The notes below the pieces were generated by a model. That model had not been told where the DNA came from. It worked only from the letters and a program-made list of their open reading frames with translations, and searched no databases. Made by a program: the position numbers and the translations under genes. From Poindextera sp041691315 (GTDB lineage Bacteria; Pseudomonadota; Alphaproteobacteria; Caulobacterales; Caulobacteraceae), in NCBI GenBank assembly GCA_041691315.1, contig JBEPUW010000001.1, positions 1-64,000 on the forward strand: DNA of 64,000 bases, given 5' to 3'. Below, piece by piece: positions 34,117 through 43,052 of this stretch. The stretch's first letter is position 1; every line of letters starts with the position of its first letter.

Positions 34117-35070
34117 ATGACCGATGAGTACGCCCGGCATCTCGCCACCCTGCACGCCGGCTTCGAAGCGCCCGCCGAGCTGATCGCCGCCGCCGCCCGC
34201 GCCGTGACGCACAGTCCCATTCGCGGCCTGGAGCGCATCGTTCATGGCGAGGCCAACGAGGTCTATGCCATCGGTTTCGAGCGCGGCCCTGACGTCATCC
34301 TGCGGATCGCCCGGCGCGCCGAGGGCGTATTCGAGAAGGAAGCCTGGGCGATCGGCCGCTGCCGCGCCCTGGGCATAGCGGCGCCAGAGGTTCTGTCGTT
34401 GCAGACGCTTGATGCCGACGCAGAGCCCTTGGAATTCTGTTTTCTGGAGCGGCTTTCCGGCACGCGCCTGTCCGACAGCCTGTCGCTGCCGCGCGACACC
34501 TTGCGCGCCGTGTTGCGTGAGCTGGGCGAGCAGCTCTCGCGCATGCACAGCATCGGGCCGGGCGAAGTCGGCGAGGCGGCGCGATTTTTCGCCGATGACA
34601 GCGATGACCTTCTGGCCATGGAAGCCGAGTTCGTCGATATCGGCTCGAAGGCCGGCCTGGACCGGCGAGCCCTGGAGCGCGGCTTCCGCTTCTTCGAGGC
34701 GGCGACGACGCGGCATGCGCCGTCGCCACGCCGCCTGACCCACAACGACCTTCGCGCCTGCCATGTGCTTGTGCATCACGGCCGGCTCTCGGGCCTCATC
34801 GATTTCGGCCAGGTCTCGATGGACTCGCCCATCAACGAGTTCGCCAAATGGGCCTATTGGGAAGACCCCGCCCTGCCCGTCGCCTGGCTGCGGGAGGGGT
34901 ACGGCGACAAAAGCCTCTTCGACGGCGACTATGCCGAGCTGTTCCAGGCCTTGCGCATCGCCAACGCCCTCTGGGTCCTGCGATGGTACACGCTCACCGG
35001 CTACGCCGCCGGTGCGGCCCGCGCCGCCGCCAGCCTCACCAGATACCTTGCCGAGATCGGCGCCGGCTGA
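34117..35070 (+). CDS. APH-family phosphotransferase, HNDL variant
   Basis: A 317-residue kinase-fold protein that differs from the two acyl-CoA-type paralogs of this window. The catalytic loop reads LTHNDLRACHVLV: the Asp is present, but a His replaces the usual metal-binding Asn, a variant I recall from other phosphotransferase-family proteins. The metal-binding Asp is in GLIDFGQVSMDSP. Placement 8 bases after an ABC permease suggests that it modifies an exported compound, or that export and phosphorylation together give self-protection. Its substrate is unknown, and loss of activity is possible. Confidence 0.85.
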   Translation: MTDEYARHLATLHAGFEAPAELIAAAARAVTHSPIRGLERIVHGEANEVYAIGFERGPDVILRIARRAEGVFEKEAWAIGRCRALGIAAPEVLSLQTLDADAEPLEFCFLERLSGTRLSDSLSLPRDTLRAVLRELGEQLSRMHSIGPGEVGEAARFFADDSDDLLAMEAEFVDIGSKAGLDRRALERGFRFFEAATTRHAPSPRRLTHNDLRACHVLVHHGRLSGLIDFGQVSMDSPINEFAKWAYWEDPALPVAWLREGYGDKSLFDGDYAELFQALRIANALWVLRWYTLTGYAAGAARAAASLTRYLAEIGAG

Positions 35071-35280
35071 GCTCCGGCGCGGTAGAGCGATCGGCGGCCG
35101 TGCGGCATGGGGCGGTGTGCGAAGTGTTAGGCGTCCGAGAGCCGTGTTCATTGAGGTCCGGGTTACGCGCCGCAGGGGAGGTTTTGATGATCTCAGGTCC
35201 CTCTGGGCTTGGCGCGCGTGGCGAGCTATGGCCGGATCGCCATCCGCATGCCCAAATGCCTTCGGTATCCGGGGTCAGGC

Positions 35281-35841
35281 ATGTCCACCTTCGAGCTCAA
35301 CTTCGGCCTGACCTCGGTCATCCTGGGACTGGCGCTGACTCATATGGCGACGGCGCTGCGAAAACTCCTACTGCGGGGACGCCAAGTGATCTGGGCCCCT
35401 GAGTCGGTGATCCTGGTCTGCTTGCTCATGATGCTGATCGTCTCGATCTGGATGACTCAGTTATCGGGGTATCGGGGCGCGTTCAGTGACTGGGTGACGC
35501 TGTTGAACGTGTTGCGCATGTTGATGTTCTATTTCGCTGCGGGCTTCAGCCTGCCAGAGCCGGAGCCCGGCGAAGCGACGATCGATCTGCTTGCCTATTA
35601 CGACCGCACACGGCGCTTCACCTTCGGGTCCCTGGCCGCCGGAATACTGGTCTTCTGGGTCTACAACAGCGTCACGGCGCCGGCGGGATGGCGCGCGGAC
35701 CTGGTCAGCAAGGCGATTCCTATCGCGCTGTGGGTCGTCCTGATGTTCGTGCGATGGCGCTGGCTGAACCTCCTGGTGCTCGCCCTCGCCTTCGTCGGGA
35801 TCGCCATCTCTGAAATGACGCAGGCTTCGCTCGGTCGTTGA
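35281..35841 (+). CDS. Five-helix membrane protein of unknown function
   Basis: A 186-residue integral membrane protein with about five hydrophobic segments (near residues 9-22, 40-60, 73-92, 116-134 and 145-178). No family is recognised. The ATG at 35281 fits the amphipathic start (MSTFELNFGLTSVILGLALTH); a GTG 24 codons earlier gives an implausible basic leader. The 210-bp interval before it holds a good GGGGAGG ribosome-like site at 35174-35180, but the ATG it serves (35187) is in another frame. Confidence 0.75.
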   Translation: MSTFELNFGLTSVILGLALTHMATALRKLLLRGRQVIWAPESVILVCLLMMLIVSIWMTQLSGYRGAFSDWVTLLNVLRMLMFYFAAGFSLPEPEPGEATIDLLAYYDRTRRFTFGSLAAGILVFWVYNSVTAPAGWRADLVSKAIPIALWVVLMFVRWRWLNLLVLALAFVGIAISEMTQASLGR

Positions 35842-35966
35842 GGCCGTGACCGTGCAATTCCCACGCGGTGGGCTCAGCGCTCGCCGGGTCGTCGGGTCCC
35901 GCGCCGTCCATTGCGGACCTCCTGAGTCCGCTTACTGTCAGGGCGAGTGAACCGCTGGGGGGTGGA

Positions 35967-36851
35967 ATGGACATTCGGACTCTGCAGCCGGGCGGCAGGT
36001 GGAGAACGCCGCTGCCTGGCCTATGCATCGGCGTGGCCGGCTTGTGGGTGGTCAGCCTCGTCGCAACGCAGCTGCCGTCGCAACTGTCCAACGTGGCGGC
36101 GCAAGACGTCCAAGAGGCGTTGCTCATACTGTTCGTGGTGCTTCACGCCACCATTTCAAACGGTTGGCGCGGCGCGGCGGCCTTCATTACGATCGCGCTG
36201 GCGGTCTCCTTTGGGATGGAGATTTTCAATCTCGCCTGGGGTTTTCCGTTCGGGTTCGTAACCCACAATCTGCCCGGGCTTCGGTTTCAGGGCATCCCGG
36301 TCCTGGTGGGAGTCTCGTACCTGGCGGCCGGCTGGCCGGCGTGGGTGATGGCGCGATTGATCATTCGCTCCGATCCTTCCGACGTAACGCGGCTAGGTAT
36401 GTTCGCCACGCCAATCATCGCAAGCTTCATCCTGACGGGATACGACTTGGCGTTCGATCCGATCGGATCGACGGTTCTGAAAATGTGGACCTTTCATAGT
36501 CCCAGCGGGCAGTTCGGTGTCCCGCTCAGCAATTTCCTCGGCTGGATGGTGACGGGTTGGGTGTTTTTCCAGTTTTTCGCCCTCGTCGAGCATCGTCTGC
36601 CACCCCCTGGGCGTGCGCTGCCCAGATCTTACTGGCTGCTGCCCAGCGTGGTCTGGATCGTGACAGCCCTTTCGTACATCCCATGGTTCCTGACCGCCCC
36701 AACCGGCACGGTCTCGGTGGGGACTCGGACCTTTGTCGTGGCCGATATCTACGAGGCGGCCCTCATAGCGGCGATCGTCGTCATGCTGCCTCCCGCGCTG
36801 GCCGCCGCCTTTCGAATCTATATGCCAAAGACAGCAGCAATCCGGGACTGA
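35967..36851 (+). CDS. CruF/DUF422-type carotenoid biosynthesis protein
   Basis: A 294-residue membrane protein with about seven hydrophobic segments. The sequence EIFNLAWGFPFGFVTH, followed by TGYDLAFDP and a helix with FLGWMVTGWVFFQFFAL, matches my recollection of the DUF422 family. CruF of this family is a 1-prime hydroxylase/hydratase in carotenoid synthesis. No other carotenoid gene is nearby, so the true reaction is uncertain. The start at 35967 is supported by GGGGGGTGG just before the ATG. Base composition is visibly less GC-rich than in neighbouring genes, hinting at transfer. Confidence 0.78.
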   Translation: MDIRTLQPGGRWRTPLPGLCIGVAGLWVVSLVATQLPSQLSNVAAQDVQEALLILFVVLHATISNGWRGAAAFITIALAVSFGMEIFNLAWGFPFGFVTHNLPGLRFQGIPVLVGVSYLAAGWPAWVMARLIIRSDPSDVTRLGMFATPIIASFILTGYDLAFDPIGSTVLKMWTFHSPSGQFGVPLSNFLGWMVTGWVFFQFFALVEHRLPPPGRALPRSYWLLPSVVWIVTALSYIPWFLTAPTGTVSVGTRTFVVADIYEAALIAAIVVMLPPALAAAFRIYMPKTAAIRD

Positions 36852-36954
36852 ACCGTCTCCCATTCCGAGGGTGAGCCAAGGTCTACTTTCCACCCGTAGC
36901 GTAACGCCGCGATGTCCGGTTTCCGGCCCGAAGCCAATGTCGGCTTTCGACTCG

Positions 36955-37656
36955 CAGCGGACTGTCGGAACGTCCGATCAACGGCCGCCTATGTGTGAAC
37001 CTCCGAATGACCCGTGCTAGTGACGTGCCGGGTTTGGGGGAGATACGCCGTGACGCTTTCAGACATCGCGACCGTCGGCAACATCGTCAGCAGCGCCGCG
37101 CTCACAATCTCGCTTGTCTATGTCGCGCTGCAAGTACGGCAAGCCGAGAAGAACCAGCGCGGACTCATGCAGCAAGGGGGCGCGAACCGGCTGACGACGG
37201 ACCTGATGCATATCGCCCAGCCGCACATGGCCTCGGTGTGGATCAAGGGGCTCAACGCGCCCGAGACCTTGGCAGGCGAGGATTTGGAACGCTACCTGCT
37301 GATCTGCCGGGCGGCCTTCATCAGTGGCGAGGACTCCTTCTTGCAACATCGCGCCGGCCTTTTGGATGAGAGCGCCTTTCGCAGTTTCACCGCCGGTGTT
37401 CGCGGGCAGCTCTCCACCTCCAGCGGGCTGCACGCCGCCTGGACGCTGCTTTCGCCCCAGTTCGGCGCAGAATTTGTCGCTTACATGAACGACCAGCTCG
37501 CCCATGCCACCCCCCAGTCGACGCACGATCGGTCTCAGCAGTGGACTTCAGCGCTGAAGGCGGCTCTTGGCGCGCGACCCGCGTAGGCCCTCTACCTTCG
37601 CTGCCCCGCCCAAAGTCCCCTACCCACACCCATAGCGGACACTCGGAAGGTCCGCT
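36955..37656. repeat. Pair of related GCGGAC...GTCCG hairpins
   Basis: AGCGGACTGTCGGAACGTCCG at about 36956-36976 and AGCGGACACTCGGAAGGTCCG at about 37634-37654 differ at only a few positions, and each folds on GGAC/GTCC. They sit on both sides of the gene at 37050-37586. They may be two copies of one small intergenic repeat; the evidence is just these two sequences. Confidence 0.35.
37050..37586 (+). CDS. Membrane-anchored protein of unknown function
   Basis: A 178-residue protein with one N-terminal hydrophobic helix (about residues 5-26, DIATVGNIVSSAALTISLVYVAL cut by no charge) followed by a basic, soluble, helix-rich part. The layout of a single helix followed by QVRQAEKNQR is common in poorly characterised bacterial membrane-anchored proteins. 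The start is a GTG at 37050 because GGGGGAGA lies 7 bases before it; a longer frame from 37014 lacks a ribosome site. Function unknown. Confidence 0.72.
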   Translation: MTLSDIATVGNIVSSAALTISLVYVALQVRQAEKNQRGLMQQGGANRLTTDLMHIAQPHMASVWIKGLNAPETLAGEDLERYLLICRAAFISGEDSFLQHRAGLLDESAFRSFTAGVRGQLSTSSGLHAAWTLLSPQFGAEFVAYMNDQLAHATPQSTHDRSQQWTSALKAALGARPA

Positions 37657-37764
37657 TGTTGGCCAACCGCTTTGGTTCAGGCTGGCGCCGGGGCGCCGCC
37701 TGGATTGGCGCCTATATGGGATGCGAGACCCCCGAGGGAATTTTGGACTCATGGTGATCAGACA

Positions 37765-38208
37765 ATGAAACAGTTCGTCTGCCCGTCGTGCGGCGCGGTG
37801 AACCGCGCGCCTGAGGGCCGGGACGTCCGCCAGGCCAAATGTGGCAAGTGCCACCAGACCCTGCTGACCGGTGCGCCGGTCGAGGTGTCCGGCGCTGAGC
37901 TGCAGTCGCATCAGAACGCCACCAAGGGCGCGGCTCTATTGCTGGATGTCTGGGCGCCCTGGTGCGGGCCGTGCAAGTCGATGGCGCCGCAGTTCGCGGC
38001 CGCGGCCAAGGCGCTGGAGCCCGACGTGCGGTTGTTGAAGCTGAATTCGGATGCCGAGCCGGCGGCGGCCAGCGCGCTGGGGGTCTCAGGAATACCGGCG
38101 CTGTTGCTCATCCGCGACGGCAAGGTGGTCGCCAGGACCGCGGGCGCCATGCCGACGAGCCAGATCGTCAGCTGGACGCGCCAAGCGCTGGCGCAGGCGC
38201 CGTCCTAA
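37765..38208 (+). CDS. trxC: Thioredoxin 2 (TrxC), zinc-binding thioredoxin
   Basis: A 147-residue cytoplasmic protein with an N-terminal zinc ribbon (Cys6, Cys9, Cys26, Cys29) and a thioredoxin domain with active site WCGPC at 66-70 and cis-proline segment SGIPALLLI. This two-part layout is that of TrxC/thioredoxin 2, a protein disulfide reductase induced by oxidative stress in many proteobacteria. The ATG at 37765 starts the ribbon; longer upstream frames are noise. Its stop overlaps that of the converging lipoprotein gene. Confidence 0.93.
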   Translation: MKQFVCPSCGAVNRAPEGRDVRQAKCGKCHQTLLTGAPVEVSGAELQSHQNATKGAALLLDVWAPWCGPCKSMAPQFAAAAKALEPDVRLLKLNSDAEPAAASALGVSGIPALLLIRDGKVVARTAGAMPTSQIVSWTRQALAQAPS

Positions 38209-39461
38209 GGCGCGACCAGCACCGTCTGCGAGGCGGGCAGGTCGCCCGGGGACTGTTTCAGGGCGACCAGCGCGCTCAGTACATTGAACACCTGCTTGGT
38301 GGTCTGGGCGCTCTCCTGCGGCACGCAATAGTTTTTGCCGCCGTAGGTCACCGAGCTGAAGCAGCCGGCGCCGAGAATCCCGCCCTGGGTCACGGTCAGC
38401 AGCGGGCCGATCGGGGTGACTTCCGATGGCACGTTATAGTCCACAAGCTTCGGCGCCTTGGCGTCCGGCGTATTCATCACCTCGCCGAGATAGTTGAATA
38501 TGCCGTAGATCGAGCGGGTCGTGACCACGATCTGATAGTCGCGTCCGTCGAACAGCCGCACCGTCAGCGGCGCGCTGCCGCGCTTGTGGCCGGTTCCGCA
38601 ATAGAAGGGCGGCTTCTTCTCAGCCGTCAGTTGGTCGAACTCCCTCTTGGCGGCGGCGGTCGAGAGCGCGCGTTCGAAACAGAGCTGGGCCTTTGGGTCT
38701 TGAGCCTGCGGTTTCAGCACGAAATCGATCTTGCCGGCGTTCGTGCCGCCGGTGGACTGGACGGCCACCTGGCTGACCGCCGCGCGGGCCTGGGCGTTGG
38801 CGCCGGCCGCGCCCTGGTCGGTCACCGGGTCGGTGGGGGCGATCAGGCTTTCCATGCTCTGCGGCACTTCGGTGACCAGGCCATGCTCCATGGCCGCCTC
38901 GATGGCGCCCTGGAACAGCGGATAGGAGGGGTTGGCGGGATCGTTATAGACGATGCAGGGATCGGAGCCGCGCTGCAGCGGGCAGGGGCTGATCTTGGCC
39001 TTCTCGATCACCAGGTAGAAGACCATTTCGCGCGAAAACCCCTGGTGCAGCAAAAGGTCGATGTCGTTCAGGCCCAGCGGCTGCAGCACGCCTTCATAAA
39101 AGGTCTGGGTGTTGAACACGCCCATCTGGAAATTGGTGTTGATGGTGTTGTCGAGAAAGGTCGAGGTGCCACCGGCTATGACCTGCCTCGCTACGCTAGG
39201 CAGGCTGGCGCCCTCGGTGAATGCCGGAGCGCCCAGACGGATATCGGTGCTGCCCTGGGCCTGGATAGTGCCGATCGAAACGAAGTAGAGCGGCTCGCCG
39301 CGGCTGGCGCGGGCCAGATTGAGCAGGATGCCGCGGTTGGCCATCTGGCCGACGCCCTCGTCGATCGAGGTGCCGCGATTGGCCAGCGACCCGACCGAAA
39401 CGCAGCCGGTCAACAGCAGGCAAAGCGCCGCCAGGACAACGATTTGCACCGATCTACGCAT
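38205..39461 (-). CDS. Predicted outer-membrane or periplasmic lipoprotein, unknown function
   Basis: A 418-residue protein starting with a lipoprotein signal (MRRSVQIVVLAALCLLLTGC), where the Cys at position 20 should be lipidated. The rest is soluble, with several cysteines (CPLQRGSDPC, FYCGTGH, GAGCFSSVTYGGKNYC) that could form disulfides, which fits a periplasmic location. No family is recognised. The ATG at 39461 is chosen over one at 39509 because it begins the signal peptide and follows a GGGGGGG ribosome-like run. It lies 109 bases after the SLOG-like gene on the same strand. Confidence 0.82.
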   Translation of the reverse strand: MRRSVQIVVLAALCLLLTGCVSVGSLANRGTSIDEGVGQMANRGILLNLARASRGEPLYFVSIGTIQAQGSTDIRLGAPAFTEGASLPSVARQVIAGGTSTFLDNTINTNFQMGVFNTQTFYEGVLQPLGLNDIDLLLHQGFSREMVFYLVIEKAKISPCPLQRGSDPCIVYNDPANPSYPLFQGAIEAAMEHGLVTEVPQSMESLIAPTDPVTDQGAAGANAQARAAVSQVAVQSTGGTNAGKIDFVLKPQAQDPKAQLCFERALSTAAAKREFDQLTAEKKPPFYCGTGHKRGSAPLTVRLFDGRDYQIVVTTRSIYGIFNYLGEVMNTPDAKAPKLVDYNVPSEVTPIGPLLTVTQGGILGAGCFSSVTYGGKNYCVPQESAQTTKQVFNVLSALVALKQSPGDLPASQTVLVAP

Positions 39462-39570
39462 TACAGGCCCCCCCAAATGACGTCCGGCCAGCATGACGGG
39501 CGGGCTCAAACGAGGTCAATAGGTCATGGCGTCCCGGCCCAGGTCCGTGTGCGTGTCGGCCGCCTGCCGG

Positions 39571-41481
39571 TCAGGCCGGCAGGCTGAGCGGGCGGGTGCC
39601 GAACAGGGTGCGCCACTCGGACTGCTCGGCGCTCATCACCGCCACCGCCCGCTGGATGCGGTCGGCGAGGCGGGCGAAGTCGGCCGGGTCGGCCATCATC
39701 GCCGCGCGGATGGTGGCCAGACGTGAGGCCATCTCTTCGGACCGGATCGCCACGGTCTCGAAATCGCCCTGGACGCGAATGGCGTTCAGCGCCGCGCCGA
39801 ACGCGGGCAGGGCCGCGGTCAGGGCGGTGACGTAGAGCCGCGCGTCATAGGCCAGGCTCAGGCGCCAGATCAGATAGGCGAAATAGGCCAGGATGAAGCT
39901 GATGCCGATGGCGGCCGGGGTCCCGAACAGCACCAGCCCGCCCCGGTGCAGGCGCCGCGACGCCAGCCCCATCAGCCGGCTGTTGTCGTGGTGGTAGTTG
40001 ATCTGGCCCCTCAGCTCGACGGTGATCACCGCCGTGCGCACCGCCTCCGCATAGCCGGCGTCCACCGCCCGGTTCGGCGGCGGCAACAGGCGGCCGACCG
40101 CGCGGACGTACCAGCCGACCCAGTCGACCTGGTCCAGCCGCTCGCCGCGCTCGGCCTCGGTGCGCGCGCCGGGCGTTCGCCGCGGCCGCGGGATGGACGA
40201 GCGCGCCCCGACCAGGCTGAGCACGCGCAGATGGCGCAGCCACTCAGCGCAGCGGCGATAGTCGAGCCAGCGCCGGTGCCAGTTGCGCGAGGCGCCGCGG
40301 CCCCAGATCGCCACGATGGCGGTTAACAGCCCGATCTCGCCGCTGACCAGCAGGACCTTGATCAGCAGCCGGCCGTTCTCGTCGGTGCGGTCATGGATGT
40401 AGGGCAGTTCGGCGGACAGGCCGAACAGCGCAAAGGCGACGGCGAAGGCGGCGGCCATGAAGTTGAAGACGAAGGCCGAGCGGTAGAGTTCGGCGTAGCG
40501 GATGGCCAGCCCGTCGGTGGGCGTGATCGCCGGCAACAGCGTGGTGCACACCGCCTCGGTCAGCGGCTCGGACGGACCGGGGAAAAGCGCGCGCCATTGG
40601 TCGGGCGGGTGCGGATGCTCATACTTGGGCCGAAAGTCGGTCCGCTGCAGCGGGCGCACGGCCAGCAGGGCCAGCAGGGCCGAATAGAGCGGCCAGCCCC
40701 GCCGTGGCCCCGGCGGCTCATTGTAGAAGGTCAGCAGCGCCGTGCGGGTGATGGCGTCCGCCGGCGGCGCGACCAGAACCTCGATCACATAGGGCAGGGC
40801 GGCGAACGCGTCGCTTGTCGGCAGCTCCTCGGTGCGCACCTTGGCCGGCGGCAGGTCCATGTCACCGGTCCATAGCAGCCTGGCCTCGTCCGGCTTGGCG
40901 GGATCGATCATCAGGATCGGCATGCCCTCGCTGACCGCCTGCTGCACGATATTGGCGGTGCCGCCGCTGCCCGCTCCCTCGCCGCCGTCCCAGACGGCGA
41001 CCAGGATGTCGGAATGGGTCAGCATGATCAGGCCGGCGGCCTCATAGCCGCGCTTCTCCGCCAGCGTCCCCTCGGGGCTGTCGAGCTCGAACACCGAGCG
41101 GGCATTGGCCAGCAGCGCGCGATAGGCGGCCTTGGATCCCGCGCTTTCGAAGTCGTGTTCAAAAAAGTCGCGGCCGGCGGGCAGCACGACCTCGAGCGCC
41201 GCGCCGCTGCCAAGCCCGGCCTCGGCGACGATCCGATCGGCGCCCTCGGCCAGGGCTGAGACCACGACCAGCTCCGGCGGCTCGTCGCCAAACGCCCATT
41301 GGGCCTGGGCCACGGTATCGGCGAAGGCCTGGTTCATCTGGACGAACAGGCGCTCGACCGTGGCCCGGACGGCCGGCGCCGCCTCGTCGGGCAGCTTCGG
41401 CCCGGTTCTGTGGCCGGTGACGCCGACCCGCAGGCAGGCCCGCGGCCGGTAGGCTGAAACGCTCTCGCCTCGTCGCGCCAT
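39571..41481 (-). CDS. SLOG-like nucleotide-sensing domain fused to a four-TM SLATT-like region
   Basis: A 636-residue protein. The N-terminal part (about 15-195) opens with RVGVTGHRTG (18-27), then VSALAEGADRIVAEAGL, LPAGRDFFEHDF and SDILVAVWDGGEGAGSGGTA, the pattern of SLOG/DprA/LOG-like Rossmann domains that bind nucleotides. The C-terminal half has helices at about 336-356, 372-393, 514-537 and 548-567, separated by WHRRWLDYRRCAEWLRHLR and followed by FETVAIRSEEMASRL, resembling SLATT-type effector segments. SLOG and SLATT domains are associated in nucleotide-triggered conflict systems (recalled from comparative genomics). No nucleotide cyclase is adjacent. Function here is inference. Confidence 0.82.
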   Translation of the reverse strand: MARRGESVSAYRPRACLRVGVTGHRTGPKLPDEAAPAVRATVERLFVQMNQAFADTVAQAQWAFGDEPPELVVVSALAEGADRIVAEAGLGSGAALEVVLPAGRDFFEHDFESAGSKAAYRALLANARSVFELDSPEGTLAEKRGYEAAGLIMLTHSDILVAVWDGGEGAGSGGTANIVQQAVSEGMPILMIDPAKPDEARLLWTGDMDLPPAKVRTEELPTSDAFAALPYVIEVLVAPPADAITRTALLTFYNEPPGPRRGWPLYSALLALLAVRPLQRTDFRPKYEHPHPPDQWRALFPGPSEPLTEAVCTTLLPAITPTDGLAIRYAELYRSAFVFNFMAAAFAVAFALFGLSAELPYIHDRTDENGRLLIKVLLVSGEIGLLTAIVAIWGRGASRNWHRRWLDYRRCAEWLRHLRVLSLVGARSSIPRPRRTPGARTEAERGERLDQVDWVGWYVRAVGRLLPPPNRAVDAGYAEAVRTAVITVELRGQINYHHDNSRLMGLASRRLHRGGLVLFGTPAAIGISFILAYFAYLIWRLSLAYDARLYVTALTAALPAFGAALNAIRVQGDFETVAIRSEEMASRLATIRAAMMADPADFARLADRIQRAVAVMSAEQSEWRTLFGTRPLSLPA

Positions 41482-41557
41482 CGCTCCCAGCCCGGACCGC
41501 CGTCGTTCACGCGTCCTTTGTCCCTGCTGAGGCGGCGGAGAGCAAGGGTGCGCGGGC

Positions 41558-43048
41558 TTAGGCCGTCGCGGGCGCGTCCGCGGTATCGAGGCCGAGCGCC
41601 GCCATCATGCCAGCGCGGTCGGGACCCAGCGGCGGCGGGTGGTAGCGGGCGTTGGCGGTGCGGCCGCGCGCCCAATGGCCGACCACTTTCAGCATGTTTT
41701 CCGGCCGTCTCAGCCAGGCGCGCGGCGGATCGACCATGTTGAACTCGCGGATCGCCTCGCGCAGCAGGTCGACATCGGCGCGCACGGCCACGCCGACCCC
41801 ATCGCCGATGAAGCTCTGCAGCACCTTGGCGCGTAAGGGCGCGCGATAGGCGGGATCGAGCGCGTTGGCGGCGCGTCGGATGGCGCTGCGATCCTGGCTG
41901 CGCATATCCTCGAAATAGGGGCGCAGCGCCGTGGTGACGCGCGCATCGTAGAGGCGAGCGCGCAACGCCGGATCGTCGGTCTCGTCCAGCACGTCGCGCA
42001 GGATCTCGGACTCGACGGCGGCGAAGGAACAGCCGCGGCCATAGAGCGGGTTGGTGCGGATCAGGCTGTCGCCGAGCGCGAAGAAGCCGAGGATGGCGCG
42101 GCGCTCGGGGCTGACGAAGCGCCGCCAATGGCTCTTAAGGTCGCCCATGCCGAAGACGCGGCTGATCGGCTCGGAGCCGGCCGGGTCGATCCAATCGGCG
42201 ATGCCGGGAAAAAGGCCGCAGACCTGCTGGAACACCTCGGGCTTCAGCACCGCCTGGCGCAGCGCCGTCTCCACCTGCGGCACCGCCAGGGTGATGGAAA
42301 AACAGCCGTTGTCGCCGGGAAACCGGGCGTATTTGATATAGCCGAGGTCGCCGGTGCCGGTGGCGCGCGAGACCGGCGGATCGGCGGCGGCGATGCGGCG
42401 ATAGTGGCGGGTGAAATAGAGGATGCCGCAATCCTCCGACTCTTCCGGAACGACGGCGCCGGCGGCGGTCAGTTGCTCCTTGGCCTCGGAAAGCCGGCCC
42501 TGGGCGTCGATGATCACGTCGCCGCGCCACTCCCGTGCCTGGCCATCCTGTTCACCGCTGACCCCCAGGACGCGCATGGCAGCGCCCGGCGCGGCCTCGA
42601 CGATCAGCTGGCGGACGAAGGCGTCGGAGACGATGGTCACCCCGGCCAGGGCCTCGACATAGCGGCGCACGATGAATTCGAAACTGGTGCGGCGGCTGGT
42701 CAGAATGACCATGTCGTCGTCGCCGGCGCTGGGCTCATAGGTCTGGCGCAGCGCCGCCGGCATCAGGTCGGTGAAGCTGATTTCGCGGCAGCCGGCTTCG
42801 CGAAGCTGGTCGAGCAGCGCCGGATGGCTGTGCTTGATGACGTTGCGCATGCGCGCCAGGAAGCCATGGCTGTGGCGCAGCTGGCCGACACCGCGCCTGC
42901 GCCACTCGGCGAAGGCCGCCTCGACCCCGCCCTCCGGCAGCGGCGGATCGCGTTCGAGGATCAGGATGTCGCGCTTGCCGGGCGCCAAGGCGAGCGCGGT
43001 GAACAGGCCCGCCATGCCGGCGCCGAGAACCAGCAGTTTTTCGGTCAT
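41558..43048 (-). CDS. FAD-dependent oxidoreductase (halogenase/reductase-like fold)
   Basis: A 496-residue flavoprotein. The N-terminal Rossmann motif is LGAGMAGLFTALAL with ILERD after strand 2, and GFFALGDSLIRTNPLYGRGCSFA near residue 310 is the second FAD-contacting motif of the PHBH/halogenase/geranylgeranyl-reductase superfamily. The halogenase motif WxWxIP was not seen, so halogenation should not be assumed. The gene starts 4 bases after the stop of the 2-oxoacid oxidoreductase beta subunit, which suggests that it belongs to that redox operon, perhaps as an electron acceptor for reductive chemistry. Confidence 0.85.
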   Translation of the reverse strand: MTEKLLVLGAGMAGLFTALALAPGKRDILILERDPPLPEGGVEAAFAEWRRRGVGQLRHSHGFLARMRNVIKHSHPALLDQLREAGCREISFTDLMPAALRQTYEPSAGDDDMVILTSRRTSFEFIVRRYVEALAGVTIVSDAFVRQLIVEAAPGAAMRVLGVSGEQDGQAREWRGDVIIDAQGRLSEAKEQLTAAGAVVPEESEDCGILYFTRHYRRIAAADPPVSRATGTGDLGYIKYARFPGDNGCFSITLAVPQVETALRQAVLKPEVFQQVCGLFPGIADWIDPAGSEPISRVFGMGDLKSHWRRFVSPERRAILGFFALGDSLIRTNPLYGRGCSFAAVESEILRDVLDETDDPALRARLYDARVTTALRPYFEDMRSQDRSAIRRAANALDPAYRAPLRAKVLQSFIGDGVGVAVRADVDLLREAIREFNMVDPPRAWLRRPENMLKVVGHWARGRTANARYHPPPLGPDRAGMMAALGLDTADAPATA

Positions 43049-43052
43049 CGGC

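Noticed and set aside
35174..35402. Strong GGGGAGG site with an ATG at 35187 opening 71 codons
   Set aside because: The frame differs from the membrane protein gene it overlaps and the peptide is Arg/Gly/His-rich without family features. A regulatory leader peptide is possible but unsupported.
41558..43048. Assignment as tryptophan halogenase
   Set aside because: The FAD motifs fit the superfamily, but the WxWxIP halogenase motif was not found.
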